Counted from the stretch's first letter, positions 8,986 through 17,623 are shown. The stretch is 64,000 bases of DNA from Peptoniphilus vaginalis (GCF_900176605.1 NZ_FXLP01000004.1:434001-498000), one strand, 5' to 3'. Notes: a model not told the origin generated them from the sequence alone. Numbers and translations: made by a program.

Positions 8986-9568
8986 GGCAGAACTAGAAAA
9001 AGTTGCAGTAGAAGAAAAGCAATATCCAGACACAAGCATCAAGGAGTTTGCCTTTGCAGGCAGGTCCAATGTTGGCAAGTCATCTTTTATAAATGCAATG
9101 TTAAACAGAAAAAATCTTGCGAGAACTTCATCAACACCAGGCAAGACTAGGACCATTAACTTTTACAGGGTTAATGATGACCTAAGGCTTGTTGACTTGC
9201 CAGGCTATGGCTACGCAAGGGTTGCCAAGACTGAAAAAGAAAAGTGGGCAGGCATCATAAACGGGTATCTTGAACATAGGGACAACTTAGTTGAAACAAT
9301 CCTACTTGTTGACATAAGACACGAGCCAACAGCCCTTGACAAGCAAATGTATGACTACATCATTGAGTCGGGTTTCTCGGGAATAGTCATCGCAACAAAA
9401 AAAGACAAGATAAAAAAATCTCAAGTAGATAAACACATTTCAGTAATTGCCAATAAGCTTGGCGTTAAGCACAGGGAGAATATAATTCCCTTCTCATCAT
9501 CAAAGAAGGATGAAGTAAAGGATATGTGGTTTATCTTCGAAGATATGTTGAGATTTCATGAAGAATAA
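8972..9568 (+). CDS. ysxC: Ribosome biogenesis GTP-binding protein YsxC/EngB
   Basis: This small TRAFAC-class GTPase is needed for assembly of the 50S subunit in B. subtilis. The G motifs are complete: G1 GRSNVGKS at residues 30-37, G3 DLPG at 75-78 and G4 TKKD at 142-145, with the STPGKTRTIN switch segment. ATG 8972 overlaps the lon stop by 14 nt and has AGGTG just upstream in lon; the in-frame GTG 8963 is less likely. The lon-ysxC order is conserved in many Firmicutes. Confidence 0.95.
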   Translation: MKINKAELEKVAVEEKQYPDTSIKEFAFAGRSNVGKSSFINAMLNRKNLARTSSTPGKTRTINFYRVNDDLRLVDLPGYGYARVAKTEKEKWAGIINGYLEHRDNLVETILLVDIRHEPTALDKQMYDYIIESGFSGIVIATKKDKIKKSQVDKHISVIANKLGVKHRENIIPFSSSKKDEVKDMWFIFEDMLRFHEE

Positions 9569-9572
9569 AAAC

Positions 9573-9601
9573 TAAGAGCTGGGTGACTGGCTCTTATTTT
9601 C
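9573..9601 (+). terminator. Terminator after ysxC
   Basis: TAAGAGC (9573-9579) pairs with GCTCTTA (9590-9596) around a 10-nt loop and is followed by TTTTC. Confidence 0.75.
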
Positions 9602-9754
9602 TTGAAAAAATTTAAAAAATATAAGACAAGACTGATTAAAATTTGTGAGCTCACAAGATTTTAAAAAATTCTTAATGAGTGATGGATAAATTTCACATAT
9701 TTTTTAAGTATTAATCATATATAAATGTTATCATAATAAAAAATGGAGGATGTT

Positions 9755-10618
9755 ATGAAGATAAAAAATAAAATTTTAGTGGCATCACTTTCTCTTGCCC
9801 TCTTGCCAGGCTTTGTTTTTGCCAAAGAAGGGGACGAGATTGTAACACTTGGTGCCGACTTAAAGGAAAGTCAAAAAAGTGAAATGCTTCATGAGATGAA
9901 GGCAAGCGAAGATGCAAAAGTAATCGAAGTTACTAATGCAGAAGAGTACAAGTATCTTGGAGATGTTTTGTCATCAAAGGAAATTGGCAACAAGGCAATC
10001 TCCTCTGCCATTGTGAGATATGAAAAGGCAGGCAAGGGACTTACTGTCGAGCTATCAGACAACATAAGAGTTGTAAAGGAAGATGCTTTTATCAATGCCC
10101 TTAACACTGTAGGGATTGAAGATGCTGATATTTATGTAACTGCACCAGGAAAGGTAAGCGGGACAGCAGCCTTGACTGGAATCCTAAAGGCTTATGAAGC
10201 TAACACAGGCAAGGAACTTCCAGAAAACCTAAAGAAGGTTGCCAACGAAGAGCTTGTTGTTCAAACCAAATTATCTGAAGAACTTGGCGACCAAAAGACT
10301 AACGATATAATTTATGAAATCAAGGACGCCATGGCAAAGAATATGCCAAAGAACGATAAAGAAGTCAGACTTATCATCGAAAGTGTTGCTAAAAGTGGTG
10401 ATATAAATCTTACAAAGGCACAAGAGGACAAGCTTGTTGGACTCTTTAACAATATGAAAAATGCCAATGTTGATTGGGACAGGTTGGCTGATACTGCCGT
10501 TAAGTACAAGGACAAGGCTGCAAAATTTTTAAACTCTCCTGAAGGAGAAAAAGCCGTTAAAAACACAAAGAGCTTTTTGGAAAAATTAATAGACTTTATT
10601 GTCAGCTTATTTAAATAA
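9755..10618 (+). CDS. Secreted DUF1002 protein (YpuA-like)
   Basis: The 287-aa protein has a signal peptide (cleavage likely after residue 23, FVFA) and then closely follows the DUF1002/YpuA pattern: GDEIVTLGADLKESQKSE, NAEEYKYLGD, IGNKAISSAIVRYEKAGKGL, DADIYVTAPGKVSGTAALTGILKAYE. The family is secreted or cell-wall associated in Firmicutes and has no established role. The start at ATG 9755 follows GGAGG; an upstream in-frame ATG (9743) is too close to it. It is a single gene with a strong two-way terminator behind it. Confidence 0.85.
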   Translation: MKIKNKILVASLSLALLPGFVFAKEGDEIVTLGADLKESQKSEMLHEMKASEDAKVIEVTNAEEYKYLGDVLSSKEIGNKAISSAIVRYEKAGKGLTVELSDNIRVVKEDAFINALNTVGIEDADIYVTAPGKVSGTAALTGILKAYEANTGKELPENLKKVANEELVVQTKLSEELGDQKTNDIIYEIKDAMAKNMPKNDKEVRLIIESVAKSGDINLTKAQEDKLVGLFNNMKNANVDWDRLADTAVKYKDKAAKFLNSPEGEKAVKNTKSFLEKLIDFIVSLFK

Positions 10619-10668
10619 AAAGGTGATGTTGCAGAGTAGAATCATCTATTCTGCAACACCGCCTTTTT
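10617..10668. terminator. Bidirectional terminator, sequence also found at 29835
   Basis: Two arms of 24 nt (10617-10640 and 10645-10668) pair around the loop ATCA; A and T tracts at the outer ends allow termination in both directions, serving the DUF1002 gene and the converging nitroreductase gene. The 28-nt core is shared with the hairpin at 29835-29870. Confidence 0.85.
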
Positions 10669-10675
10669 GTTTTAT

Positions 10676-11194
10676 TTAAAAGTTGTTGTAGTGTACCTTT
10701 GAAGATACGTCAAATTCTTCGTGGTCTTTTGTGCCAGATTTTTTGTAGCCAATTGGGATTAGGCATTGGGCCCTGTAAGGTTTTTTCACACCAAAGTTTT
10801 CTGCGAAGTATTCTTCATAAGAAATCTTGCCGGCAGTGTTTCCTTCTCTAACGTTGATCCAAGAAGATGAAAGTCCTTCGTCTTCAAGTAGGAGTTGGAG
10901 GTAGGCTGCTGTAAGTGAAGCTTCTTCTACCCAAGTCTTGCAAATATCTGTGTTGGCTATGACAATTACAACTACTGGAGCTTCTTTAAGGTAAAGGGTT
11001 GCGAAGGAGTCCATGTTGGAAAGCTCTTCAATCTTTTCCTTGTCGTCAACTACTATAAATTCTACTGGATGGGAGTTGCCGTTGCTTGGTCCCATGGATG
11101 CGTACATTAAAAGTTCTTCTAACTTTTCTCTGTCAACTTCTTTGTCTTTATATTTTCTAACGCTTCTTCTTTTCAAAATTATATCTTTTAACAA
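10676..11194 (-). CDS. Nitroreductase-family FMN-dependent oxidoreductase
   Basis: The 172-aa protein has the nitroreductase layout: an N-terminal RRSVRKYKDKEV segment that contacts FMN, YASMGPSNGNSHPVEF, and a central SLTAAYLQLLLEDEGLSSSWIN. It would reduce nitro compounds, quinones or flavins using NAD(P)H; the substrate cannot be told from sequence. The start is TTG at 11194 with AGAGGTGAT upstream on the minus strand. The short size (typical NfnB-type proteins exceed 200 aa) places it in the compact subgroup common in anaerobic Firmicutes. Confidence 0.85.
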   Translation of the reverse strand: MLKDIILKRRSVRKYKDKEVDREKLEELLMYASMGPSNGNSHPVEFIVVDDKEKIEELSNMDSFATLYLKEAPVVVIVIANTDICKTWVEEASLTAAYLQLLLEDEGLSSSWINVREGNTAGKISYEEYFAENFGVKKPYRAQCLIPIGYKKSGTKDHEEFDVSSKVHYNNF

Positions 11195-11356
11195 AATATC
11201 ACCTCTCTTATCATTCTACCATAAAAAGACCTCTAGGCAAGTATATGAAAATATATTCATAATATTCTTAATAGGCAGGCTTAAAGACTTGTGTAGTATT
11301 GAAAATAAGCTAATATAATTAAAATAAAATTCCTTGAAAATATTTTCATAAAAGCG

Positions 11357-11385
11357 TTGACAAAAATAATTATCTAAAGTACAAT
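11357..11385 (+). promoter_or_regulatory. Near-consensus promoter of a short RNA
   Basis: TTGACA (11357-11362), 17 bp, TACAAT (11380-11385). Transcription would start near 11392. There is no ORF between it and a strong terminator 40 bp downstream. Confidence 0.75.
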
Positions 11386-11391
11386 ATACAT

Positions 11392-11463
11392 GAAGTGAAA
11401 ACTTCATCATCTTTTTTCTTCCCTTAGAGAACAGTTATTGAATACATAATCTGTTCTCTTTTT
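11392..11463 (+). ncRNA. Candidate small RNA of about 70 nt
   Basis: A consensus promoter is followed directly by a hairpin with a GAAA tetraloop (ATGAAGT at 11390-11396, ACTTCAT at 11401-11407), a pyrimidine-rich single-stranded linker (CATCTTTTTTCTTCCCTT) and a perfect terminator hairpin. No start codon with a binding site occurs in it. The layout (5' stem, pyrimidine linker, terminator) is that of a trans-acting small RNA; the linker could pair with purine-rich ribosome binding sites. No known RNA family was recognised. Confidence 0.6.
11426..11463 (+). terminator. Terminator of the candidate small RNA
   Basis: AGAGAACAG (11426-11434) pairs perfectly with CTGTTCTCT (11451-11459), followed by TTTT. 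Confidence 0.85.
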
Positions 11464-11557
11464 ATTTGCCCAATTTTAAGAGATAAGTTAAGTGGCATAA
11501 GTTTATAAAAGGAAAGAGCCTTATAACGAATTTAAAGTTTATAAATTTTATCTTATG

Positions 11558-11589
11558 GAGGAGTTATAATATAAACTCTTCTTTTTTTT
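11558..11589 (+). terminator. Second terminator-like hairpin in the same gap
   Basis: GAGGAGTT (11558-11565) pairs with AACTCTTC (11574-11581) and is followed by eight T residues. No gene ends here, so it either backs up the small-RNA terminator or ends another short transcript. Confidence 0.6.
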
Positions 11590-11638
11590 AATTGCAAATT
11601 AATTAAAGTTAGTAAAAGGAGATTCATTTTTAATTTAT

Positions 11639-11764
11639 TATAAAGTCATAATTATTTACAAAGTCATAATTATTTACAGAGCAATAAGATTTTACAAGGT
11701 TGTAGATTTTTATAAAGTTATAAATTATCACAAGTTTTTTCTATCTTACAAGTTAAATGCAAGG
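11639..11764. repeat. 18-nt tandem repeat array, locus B
   Basis: Seven consecutive 18-nt units (11639, 11657, 11675, 11693, 11711, 11729, 11747). The first two differ at a single base (TATAAAGTCATAATTATT). It lies upstream of the SLH gene, in the same strand sense as the other loci. Confidence 0.85.
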
Positions 11765-11912
11765 ACAAAGTGGTAATTTATTATATTTATGATAATAAAT
11801 GAAGCAATATTGCATGAGTGTTACACCAAAAAATCCTTTGTAACAGAAACTTAAAATAGAAAACCTGTTAATTAGCGGGCTATGATATATAATAAAAGTG
11901 AAGGTGATTAAG

Positions 11913-12575
11913 ATGAAGATTTTTAAAAAGACTTCATTGATTATTATCTCCTCAGCATTGATTTTGACAAGCACTGTATCTGCAAGAACTTTTAGAGACA
12001 CAAGAGGTCATTGGGCAGAAGCTTCAGTCGATTTTATAACTGACAAGAAGATTATGTCTGGTTACCAAGATGGAACTTTTAAACCTAATGAAAATATGTC
12101 AAGAGCAGAGTTTTATGCCACTGTAAATTCTCTAGTGGGATATGATAAGACTTATACTGTGACTTTTTCTGATGTAAGTACATCTGATTGGTTTTACACT
12201 GATGTAGCTAAGGGAATAAAGGCGGGTTACATTACACCAACTACAGGTAGGCTAAATCCAAATAGGGAAATTACACGAGAAGAAGTTGCAGAAATTCTTG
12301 GGTATGTATATTCGCTACCACCGAAGGAAGCTTCAACAAATGAGTTTGGCGACAGGGCAAGGATAAGCCCTTCGGCAAGGGGTTATGTAGGCGCCCTTGT
12401 GGATGCAGGGATTCTAAGAGGTTACTCTGATGGTAACTTTCATCCCTCAAGATCAATTAGGAGGTCAGAAGCTGCTACGCTTTTTAGGTCGATGATTTCT
12501 AATTACAACTATCCACAAAAGAAGGCTCTAAATAATAGCAAGATTAAATTTGGAGGCAGAAATCTTTATGAATAA
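11913..12575 (+). CDS. Secreted protein with three SLH domains
   Basis: After a signal peptide (cleavage near residue 24, TVSA), the mature protein is made almost wholly of three S-layer homology repeats: FRDTRGHWAEASVDFI...GYQDGTFKPNENMSRAE, FSDVSTSDWFYTDVAKGIKAGYI and a third ending GYSDGNFHPSRSIRRSEAATL. SLH triads bind pyruvylated secondary cell-wall polymers, so the protein should sit on the cell surface; there is no separate effector domain, only a short C-terminal tail. ATG 11913 has GAAGGTG upstream. Confidence 0.9.
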   Translation: MKIFKKTSLIIISSALILTSTVSARTFRDTRGHWAEASVDFITDKKIMSGYQDGTFKPNENMSRAEFYATVNSLVGYDKTYTVTFSDVSTSDWFYTDVAKGIKAGYITPTTGRLNPNREITREEVAEILGYVYSLPPKEASTNEFGDRARISPSARGYVGALVDAGILRGYSDGNFHPSRSIRRSEAATLFRSMISNYNYPQKKALNNSKIKFGGRNLYE

Positions 12576-12599
12576 GACAGGCGACTGTCTTATTTTTTT
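12573..12599 (+). terminator. Terminator of the SLH gene
   Basis: TAAGACAG, loop GCGA, CTGTCTTA, then a run of seven T residues; it overlaps the stop codon. Confidence 0.85.
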
Positions 12600-12647
12600 G
12601 TCTCAATTTATTGTAATCTTTTTAAATCATAAGCTGTAAATCAATAG

Positions 12648-12676
12648 CAAAAAAATAAAGAGACCGAAGTCTCTTT
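12648..12676 (-). terminator. Terminator of the phn-type operon
   Basis: On the minus strand AAAGAGAC-TTCG-GTCTCTTT (12657-12676) forms an 8-bp stem with a UUCG tetraloop, followed by ATTTTTTT. Confidence 0.85.
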
Positions 12677-12690
12677 TGTAATGTATGTTT

Positions 12691-14130
12691 TTATAATTTT
12701 CTAAAATAATCTAGCAAGATCTCTGATGTTTCCTTGTCGTAATTTTTTATTACTTTAAGGTCCTTATACATATCGAAGCCACCAGCTCCTGTTGCCCTGT
12801 AGTTGTTCATAACAAGGGAGAACTTGTCTGTGTCTTTAACCGCCTTGCCCTTAAAGAAGATTTTGCCAATTCTCTCGCCAACTTTTTTTGTTAGGTCCTT
12901 TTCAAAGTCTATGCCATAGAAGTAGTCAAAGTTGTAGTGCTCTTTCTTTGGCTCCAAAAACTTCTTTGAAATCTTATAGGCCCCATCATACTCGATGTAG
13001 GAAAAGTTTTGTTCTAGGGCAGCTCTAAGAGCTTTGCCGTCGATTTCAAGTACCACTGTTGTGTTAGGGAACCTGTAAGTGTTTAGGACGTCTCTTGTGG
13101 TCAAGTTCTTCTTTAGACCTGAGATAACATTGGCAAAGGAAGTGATTGAAATATCTGCTCCTGTGTAGTCCAACTGGATCTTGTTTATTAGGTCTGCAAG
13201 GTCTGATCCCTTAAGAGCCATTTTTATCCTGTCCTCTGGCAAGTAGTCACGGCTAAGTTTTGCTATTGGGACATCGAGATAGTCTTGGACTTTTTCTTCT
13301 ACGTCCCTATATTTTTCTATTAGCTTGTTTTCTCCAAGCTTTGGCTCTATGAAGGAAGCCTTCATTTCTTTTGTGGCAAGGTCAACTTCAACTAGGGCAG
13401 CCTTTGCTCCATTAGCTGGAGTTTCAATAGCAAGGGTCTTACCAATGTAAGCAGAAATCTCCATGTGTTGGTGACCTGCCAAGATTAGATTGAAGTCCAA
13501 TTCTCTTGCAAGCCTTCCACCAATATTTTCTGTGGTCTCTGAAAGTTTCTTGCCGCTTTCTAGGTCAATTTCGTAGCCACCATGGTAGATTAAAATATTA
13601 AAATCTGTATTTGCTTTTTTAAGTCCATCAAGGGCCCTCTTGGCTCCTTCAAAGGCATCTGTGATTTCAAAGTTCACGAGATTTTCTTTTCTCTCCCAGA
13701 GGTTGACCCAGTCTGTAACCACGCCTGCAATTCCAATTTTGTAGCCAGCAATTTCTTTTATGGCAAAGGGCTCAAACTTAATTTGACCAGTCTTATCTTT
13801 GACGTTGGCACAAAGCAACTTGCCCCTCATATTTTCCACATAAGTCTTTAGGTAGTGGTAGCCATAGTTGAAGTCGTGGTTGCCAAGTGTGTAGTAGTCT
13901 ACATTTTGCATTATGTCTGCCACCACATCTGAGTTTAAATTTTCTTTTACATAATAGGCGAAGGAAGACCCCTGAAGGATGTCTCCTCCGTCAGTTAGGA
14001 TGGTCTTATCATCTTTTTTTATCTTATTTAAAAGGGATAAGTATCCTGTGTTTTTTTCTTCTCTATCAAGATAGTCTGTTGGGAAAAAATATCCATGCAA
14101 GTCTGATGTGTGAATTATTTTTAAAATCAT
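12691..14130 (-). CDS. Cytosolic 5'-nucleotidase / cyclic-nucleotide phosphodiesterase family protein
   Basis: The 479-aa protein has the two-domain UshA/YfkN layout: an N-terminal calcineurin-like metallophosphatase with HTSDLHG (7-13), GGDILQGS, GNHDFNYG, IYHGGYE and GHQH, and a C-terminal 5'-nucleotidase domain with a substrate-stacking region (ATGAGGFDMYKDL). Unlike most relatives it has no signal peptide or anchor, so it should act in the cytosol. Its start overlaps the phnE stop (ATGA), making it the last gene of the transporter operon. A role in releasing phosphate from the imported compound or from nucleotides is an inference from position. Confidence 0.85.
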   Translation of the reverse strand: MILKIIHTSDLHGYFFPTDYLDREEKNTGYLSLLNKIKKDDKTILTDGGDILQGSSFAYYVKENLNSDVVADIMQNVDYYTLGNHDFNYGYHYLKTYVENMRGKLLCANVKDKTGQIKFEPFAIKEIAGYKIGIAGVVTDWVNLWERKENLVNFEITDAFEGAKRALDGLKKANTDFNILIYHGGYEIDLESGKKLSETTENIGGRLARELDFNLILAGHQHMEISAYIGKTLAIETPANGAKAALVEVDLATKEMKASFIEPKLGENKLIEKYRDVEEKVQDYLDVPIAKLSRDYLPEDRIKMALKGSDLADLINKIQLDYTGADISITSFANVISGLKKNLTTRDVLNTYRFPNTTVVLEIDGKALRAALEQNFSYIEYDGAYKISKKFLEPKKEHYNFDYFYGIDFEKDLTKKVGERIGKIFFKGKAVKDTDKFSLVMNNYRATGAGGFDMYKDLKVIKNYDKETSEILLDYFRKL

Positions 14131-14939
14131 TTTTCACCTACTAATTTTGCCCTTATTTTTGTTGAGAAGTACTCAATAAATAAAACAAGAACAATTAGTC
14201 CCAAGAGGATGGCACCAACTTCACGCCACTTGTAGGAGTTTATAGCGAACATAAGTGGTGAACCAATACCACCTGCTCCAACAAGCCCAAGGACTGAAGC
14301 ATCTCTTAAATTTATGTCGAAACGATAAATTGTTGTTGATGCGAAGTTGGCAAAAAGTTGTGGAATTATACCAAAGCGAATCTTTTGGAAGGTTGTGGCC
14401 CCAATTGATGAGAAGGACTCTAGTATTGCCTTGTTAAGGTTCATTATGTTATCTGAAAATAATTTTGTAAGCATACCAATAGATGTAAAGGACATAGTCA
14501 TAAGGCCTGCAAAGGGACCAGGTCCAGTAACTCTAATAAACATTAGACCGTAAACAATTGATGGAATTGTTCTTATTAAGATAATAAGAAGTCTAACTAG
14601 ATAAGCTAGGGGAGCTGGAACAATATTTGATGATGCCAAAAAGCTAAGTGGCATAGCAATTATTGCTCCCACAAGTGTACCCAAGAAGGCTATACAAATA
14701 GTTTCAAGTAGGAGGTAAGGAACTCCCTTGGTAGTTAGGTTAAAGAGCATGTCCCTATTGGGGTTAAAAATCCCCTTAATAATATTTTTGGCTACTTCCA
14801 TCCCATCTTTTGTTGCAGAATCAAAATTAATTACAGAAGATGACCAGATTATCATAAATAAAACCACTGCCACAATCATCAAGATGTAGACATGATTTTT
14901 TGGTTCTGATTTTAGTTTTTCTATTGCTTTTTCTGACAT
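14127..14939 (-). CDS. phnE: Phosphonate-type ABC transporter permease (second)
   Basis: The 270-aa integral membrane protein has the PhnE/BPD_transp_1 pattern with about six helices and the EAA-like loop AILESFSSIGATTFQKIRFGIIPQ for contact with the ATPase, ending with GLVGAGGIGSPLMFAINSYKWREVG, characteristic of PhnE. It starts one base after the end of the upstream permease gene and overlaps the nucleotidase by 4 nt. Two different PhnE proteins probably form a heterodimeric channel. Confidence 0.88.
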   Translation of the reverse strand: MSEKAIEKLKSEPKNHVYILMIVAVVLFMIIWSSSVINFDSATKDGMEVAKNIIKGIFNPNRDMLFNLTTKGVPYLLLETICIAFLGTLVGAIIAMPLSFLASSNIVPAPLAYLVRLLIILIRTIPSIVYGLMFIRVTGPGPFAGLMTMSFTSIGMLTKLFSDNIMNLNKAILESFSSIGATTFQKIRFGIIPQLFANFASTTIYRFDINLRDASVLGLVGAGGIGSPLMFAINSYKWREVGAILLGLIVLVLFIEYFSTKIRAKLVGEK

Positions 14940-14940
14940 A

Positions 14941-15762
14941 TTAATTCAACTTTCTTCTAAAGTAGGAGCTGATATTCTCGATGACAAATACTGTTATAAG
15001 TAGCATCAAGAGTATCATGCCCACACGGTTGTAGTCTCTCCAGTTAATATTTTCGTTAATAAGAAGTCCTAGTCCACCGGCACCAACATAACCAAGGATG
15101 GCAGCATATCTTACGTTACCTTCAAAGTTATAAAGGGCAGTTGATAAATAAAAGGGAAGAATCTCTGGCACAATAGATTTGAAAAATGCCATAGTCCTAG
15201 TGAAGCCCATGGAGATCATTGCCTCAAAGGCTCCCATATTTACTGTTTCAATTTGCTCAAAAGTTAACTTTCCAACATAGGAGAAGGAAAATAAAAATAT
15301 GGCAACTGTACCAGCAAAGGCACCAAGTCCAAAAATATAAGTTGCTATAAGTGCAGATACAAGGGTTGGAATGGTACGAAGGATTGAGAAAAGTAATTTT
15401 ACAATCCAGTTTATGACCTTGTTATTTACCATGTTGTTTGATGCCAAGAAGGCAAAGGGCATTGCCAAAACTGCACCCAAGAAGGATCCCAAGAAGGACA
15501 TCTTTATTGTGTCGAAAAGTGGTCCCACAACTGAAGGGAAGTAGGAGAAGTTTGGCTTAAACATTGGAGATAAAATGGCAGAAAGCTTGTGAATATTTTT
15601 CACAAGACTTGTAAGTGAAAAATTTGTAACCTTTACTGAAAGGATGGTAAATAGAAGCAAGAGTATAAGTATAGGTAGTGTCAAAGTTGGCTTCTCATAG
15701 ACTTCTTTACCAGACTTTAAGGTATGTTTTTTTGGTTTAAAAATTTTGTAGTAGAGGCTCAT
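14941..15762 (-). CDS. phnE: Phosphonate-type ABC transporter permease (first)
   Basis: The 273-aa permease shares the PhnE signatures: FLASNNMVN, RTIPTLVSALIATYIFGLGAFAGT, the loop GAFEAMISMGFTRTMAFFKSIVPE and the end LGYVGAGGLGLLINENINWRDYN. It begins with ATGA overlapping the phnC stop and has GAGGAAG upstream. It differs enough from its downstream neighbour to be a true paralogue rather than a recent copy. Confidence 0.88.
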   Translation of the reverse strand: MSLYYKIFKPKKHTLKSGKEVYEKPTLTLPILILLLLFTILSVKVTNFSLTSLVKNIHKLSAILSPMFKPNFSYFPSVVGPLFDTIKMSFLGSFLGAVLAMPFAFLASNNMVNNKVINWIVKLLFSILRTIPTLVSALIATYIFGLGAFAGTVAIFLFSFSYVGKLTFEQIETVNMGAFEAMISMGFTRTMAFFKSIVPEILPFYLSTALYNFEGNVRYAAILGYVGAGGLGLLINENINWRDYNRVGMILLMLLITVFVIENISSYFRRKLN

Positions 15763-16523
15763 ACTTCCTCCATTTTTATTTCTTCAAAGGAATCTCCGTA
15801 AATAGATTTTAAAACCTTATCGTCCACATCCTTGGCTGGACCATAATAAATTATCTCTCCATCACGAACACCAAGAACTGTTGAAGCATATTCAAGGGCA
15901 AGCTCAACGTGGTGGATATTTAGTAGGATAGTGATTCCAAGATTTTCGTTGATTTTTTTGAAATAATCCATAACCTGTCTTGCAGTGACAGGGTCAAGGC
16001 TTGCAACAGGTTCATCAGCTAGGATAATACTTGGGTTTTGGACAAGAGTCCTAGCAAGGGCAACCCTTTGTTGTTGACCACCAGATAGGTTGTCGGCCCT
16101 TTCGAAGGCCTTGTCAAGTATGTCAACTTGTTCAAGGGCTTCAAGAGCCTTTAGCTTACATTCCCTTGGATAAACTCCTAGAAGGGATTGGATGGGATTT
16201 AAATCAGGAACAAAGGAAGACATTACGTTTTTAATAACAGAAATTCTCTCAACAAGGTTAAAGGATTGGAAAATCATCCCAATATTTCTCCTAAACTTGC
16301 GAAGGTCCTTTCCCTTTAGAGATTTCACATCAACTCCATCAACAGTAAGAGTCCCTGCATTAATGTCGTGCATCTTATTTATAGTTCTAATTAGGGTAGA
16401 CTTACCAGCACCAGACCTTCCTATTATGGCAACGAACTCGCCGTCATTAATAGTCAAGTTAATATCTTTAAGGGCCTTAAATCCACCAGGATAAACTTTA
16501 TCTACATTCTTAAATTCAATCAT
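15759..16523 (-). CDS. phnC: Phosphonate-type ABC transporter ATPase
   Basis: The 254-aa ATPase has Walker A GRSGAGKST, the Q-loop in GMIFQSFNLVERISV, the signature LSGGQQQR and Walker B ILADEPVASLDP, followed by the H-loop HHVELAL. The sequence follows PhnC closely (phosphonate, phosphite or related esters). ATG 16523 is preferred to the upstream ATG at 16535 because GAGGAG is correctly spaced from it. A terminator hairpin separates it from the binding-protein gene, so it is probably made at lower level. Confidence 0.9.
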   Translation of the reverse strand: MIEFKNVDKVYPGGFKALKDINLTINDGEFVAIIGRSGAGKSTLIRTINKMHDINAGTLTVDGVDVKSLKGKDLRKFRRNIGMIFQSFNLVERISVIKNVMSSFVPDLNPIQSLLGVYPRECKLKALEALEQVDILDKAFERADNLSGGQQQRVALARTLVQNPSIILADEPVASLDPVTARQVMDYFKKINENLGITILLNIHHVELALEYASTVLGVRDGEIIYYGPAKDVDDKVLKSIYGDSFEEIKMEEV

Positions 16524-16535
16524 AATTCTCCTCAT

Positions 16536-16559
16536 AAAAAAGAGCTTCTAATGAAGCCC
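16536..16559 (-). terminator. Intra-operon attenuator between phnD and phnC
   Basis: On the minus strand GGGCTTC-ATTA-GAAGCTC is followed by TTTTTT, right after the phnD stop codon. Partial termination here would keep binding protein in excess over membrane parts. Confidence 0.75.
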
Positions 16560-16563
16560 TTTC

Positions 16564-17601
16564 TTAATTTTTAAGTTCTTTTAATAATTTTTGTGCTTCT
16601 CTTTCACCGTCATAGTTCTTGTCATCAGCAACCTTGTAACCTTCATGGCTGTAGATAGCAATTATATCTTTTCCTTCTTTACTTTCACCGATTTCAATGA
16701 AAGAATCTTGAAGAGCTTTTTTGAAGTCATCTGTCATAATTTCTGAGTTCTTAGAAACTGAAATTGTATCGTTGTAAATTTTATCAGATGCACCAATTAC
16801 ATTTGTTTCATCCCAAATAGACTTAGTTCTACCAAATTCTTTTTGCCATTTTTCAGCGTTGTCCATTCTCACATCAGAGAAACCTACCATAACATCAACT
16901 TGGCCAGAAGCAAGTCTTGCCACTGAAGATGGGTAAGAGTCAGCTTGAACAACTGAAGGAAGATCTGTTAGGCCCTTTTGATAATTCTTTTGTAACCATA
17001 GGTATGGGTAGATGTAACCAGCAGATGAAGATGATCCCATTACAGACCATTTAGCACTTGCAAGGTCTTCCCAAGTTAACTTTTCGCCCTTATTTACTTT
17101 TGCAGCAAGTTCTTGACCCTTTGCAGATGGACCAGCGATTATAAGTGATCTATAAAAATCAACTTGGTCGTCAATCTTTTCTGTAGGCTTCTTGTCGTTC
17201 CATTCCTTTGGATCTTCAGAATCAATAGATAGTCCCTTTCTTGTTGCAGTAAGAAGAACTTCAGCGCCATCATCGTAGATAGCATAAGTTCCACCAGGGA
17301 TAAATCCAACATCAACTGAGCCAGCACTTAGGGCTTCACCAGTTGATTCGTAGTTAGTACCAACTGTGATGTCAATATTTTTGACATCGTAACCTTTTTC
17401 AGCAAGCTTAGCCTTTAAGATTTCCTTAAGTGGTTCAGTCTTAGTTACAATTTCGTCAGGTTCTCTTGAAGGAACAAATTGAATTTTTAAATTTTCAATT
17501 ACATTACCTTCGCCATCAGCTTTAGCCTCTTTCTTGTTACCACCACAAGCAGTAAGAGTCATTAGCATTGCAAGTAGCAATACCAACCATGTTTTTTTCA
17601 T
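16564..17601 (-). CDS. phnD: Phosphonate-type ABC transporter substrate-binding lipoprotein
   Basis: The 345-aa protein has a lipoprotein signal (LMTLTACGG, lipid-modified Cys19) and the PhnD-type fold: FVPSREPDEI, LSAGSVDVGFIPGGTYAIYDDGAEV, SSSAGYIYPYLWLQ and SGQVDVMVGFSDVRMD. It would capture phosphonate, phosphite or a related ligand at the membrane surface. ATG 17601 follows GGAGG. The upstream leader has a small GTGGG/CCCAC hairpin (17624-17637) before a T-rich stretch. Confidence 0.88.
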   Translation of the reverse strand: MKKTWLVLLLAMLMTLTACGGNKKEAKADGEGNVIENLKIQFVPSREPDEIVTKTEPLKEILKAKLAEKGYDVKNIDITVGTNYESTGEALSAGSVDVGFIPGGTYAIYDDGAEVLLTATRKGLSIDSEDPKEWNDKKPTEKIDDQVDFYRSLIIAGPSAKGQELAAKVNKGEKLTWEDLASAKWSVMGSSSSAGYIYPYLWLQKNYQKGLTDLPSVVQADSYPSSVARLASGQVDVMVGFSDVRMDNAEKWQKEFGRTKSIWDETNVIGASDKIYNDTISVSKNSEIMTDDFKKALQDSFIEIGESKEGKDIIAIYSHEGYKVADDKNYDGEREAQKLLKELKN

Positions 17602-17623
17602 AAAATACCTCCAAAAAATTTTC

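Noticed and set aside
8577-9035. Minus-strand ORF of 152 codons across lon and ysxC
   Set aside because: It lies opposite two well-established genes and has no binding site; codon pattern follows the plus-strand genes.
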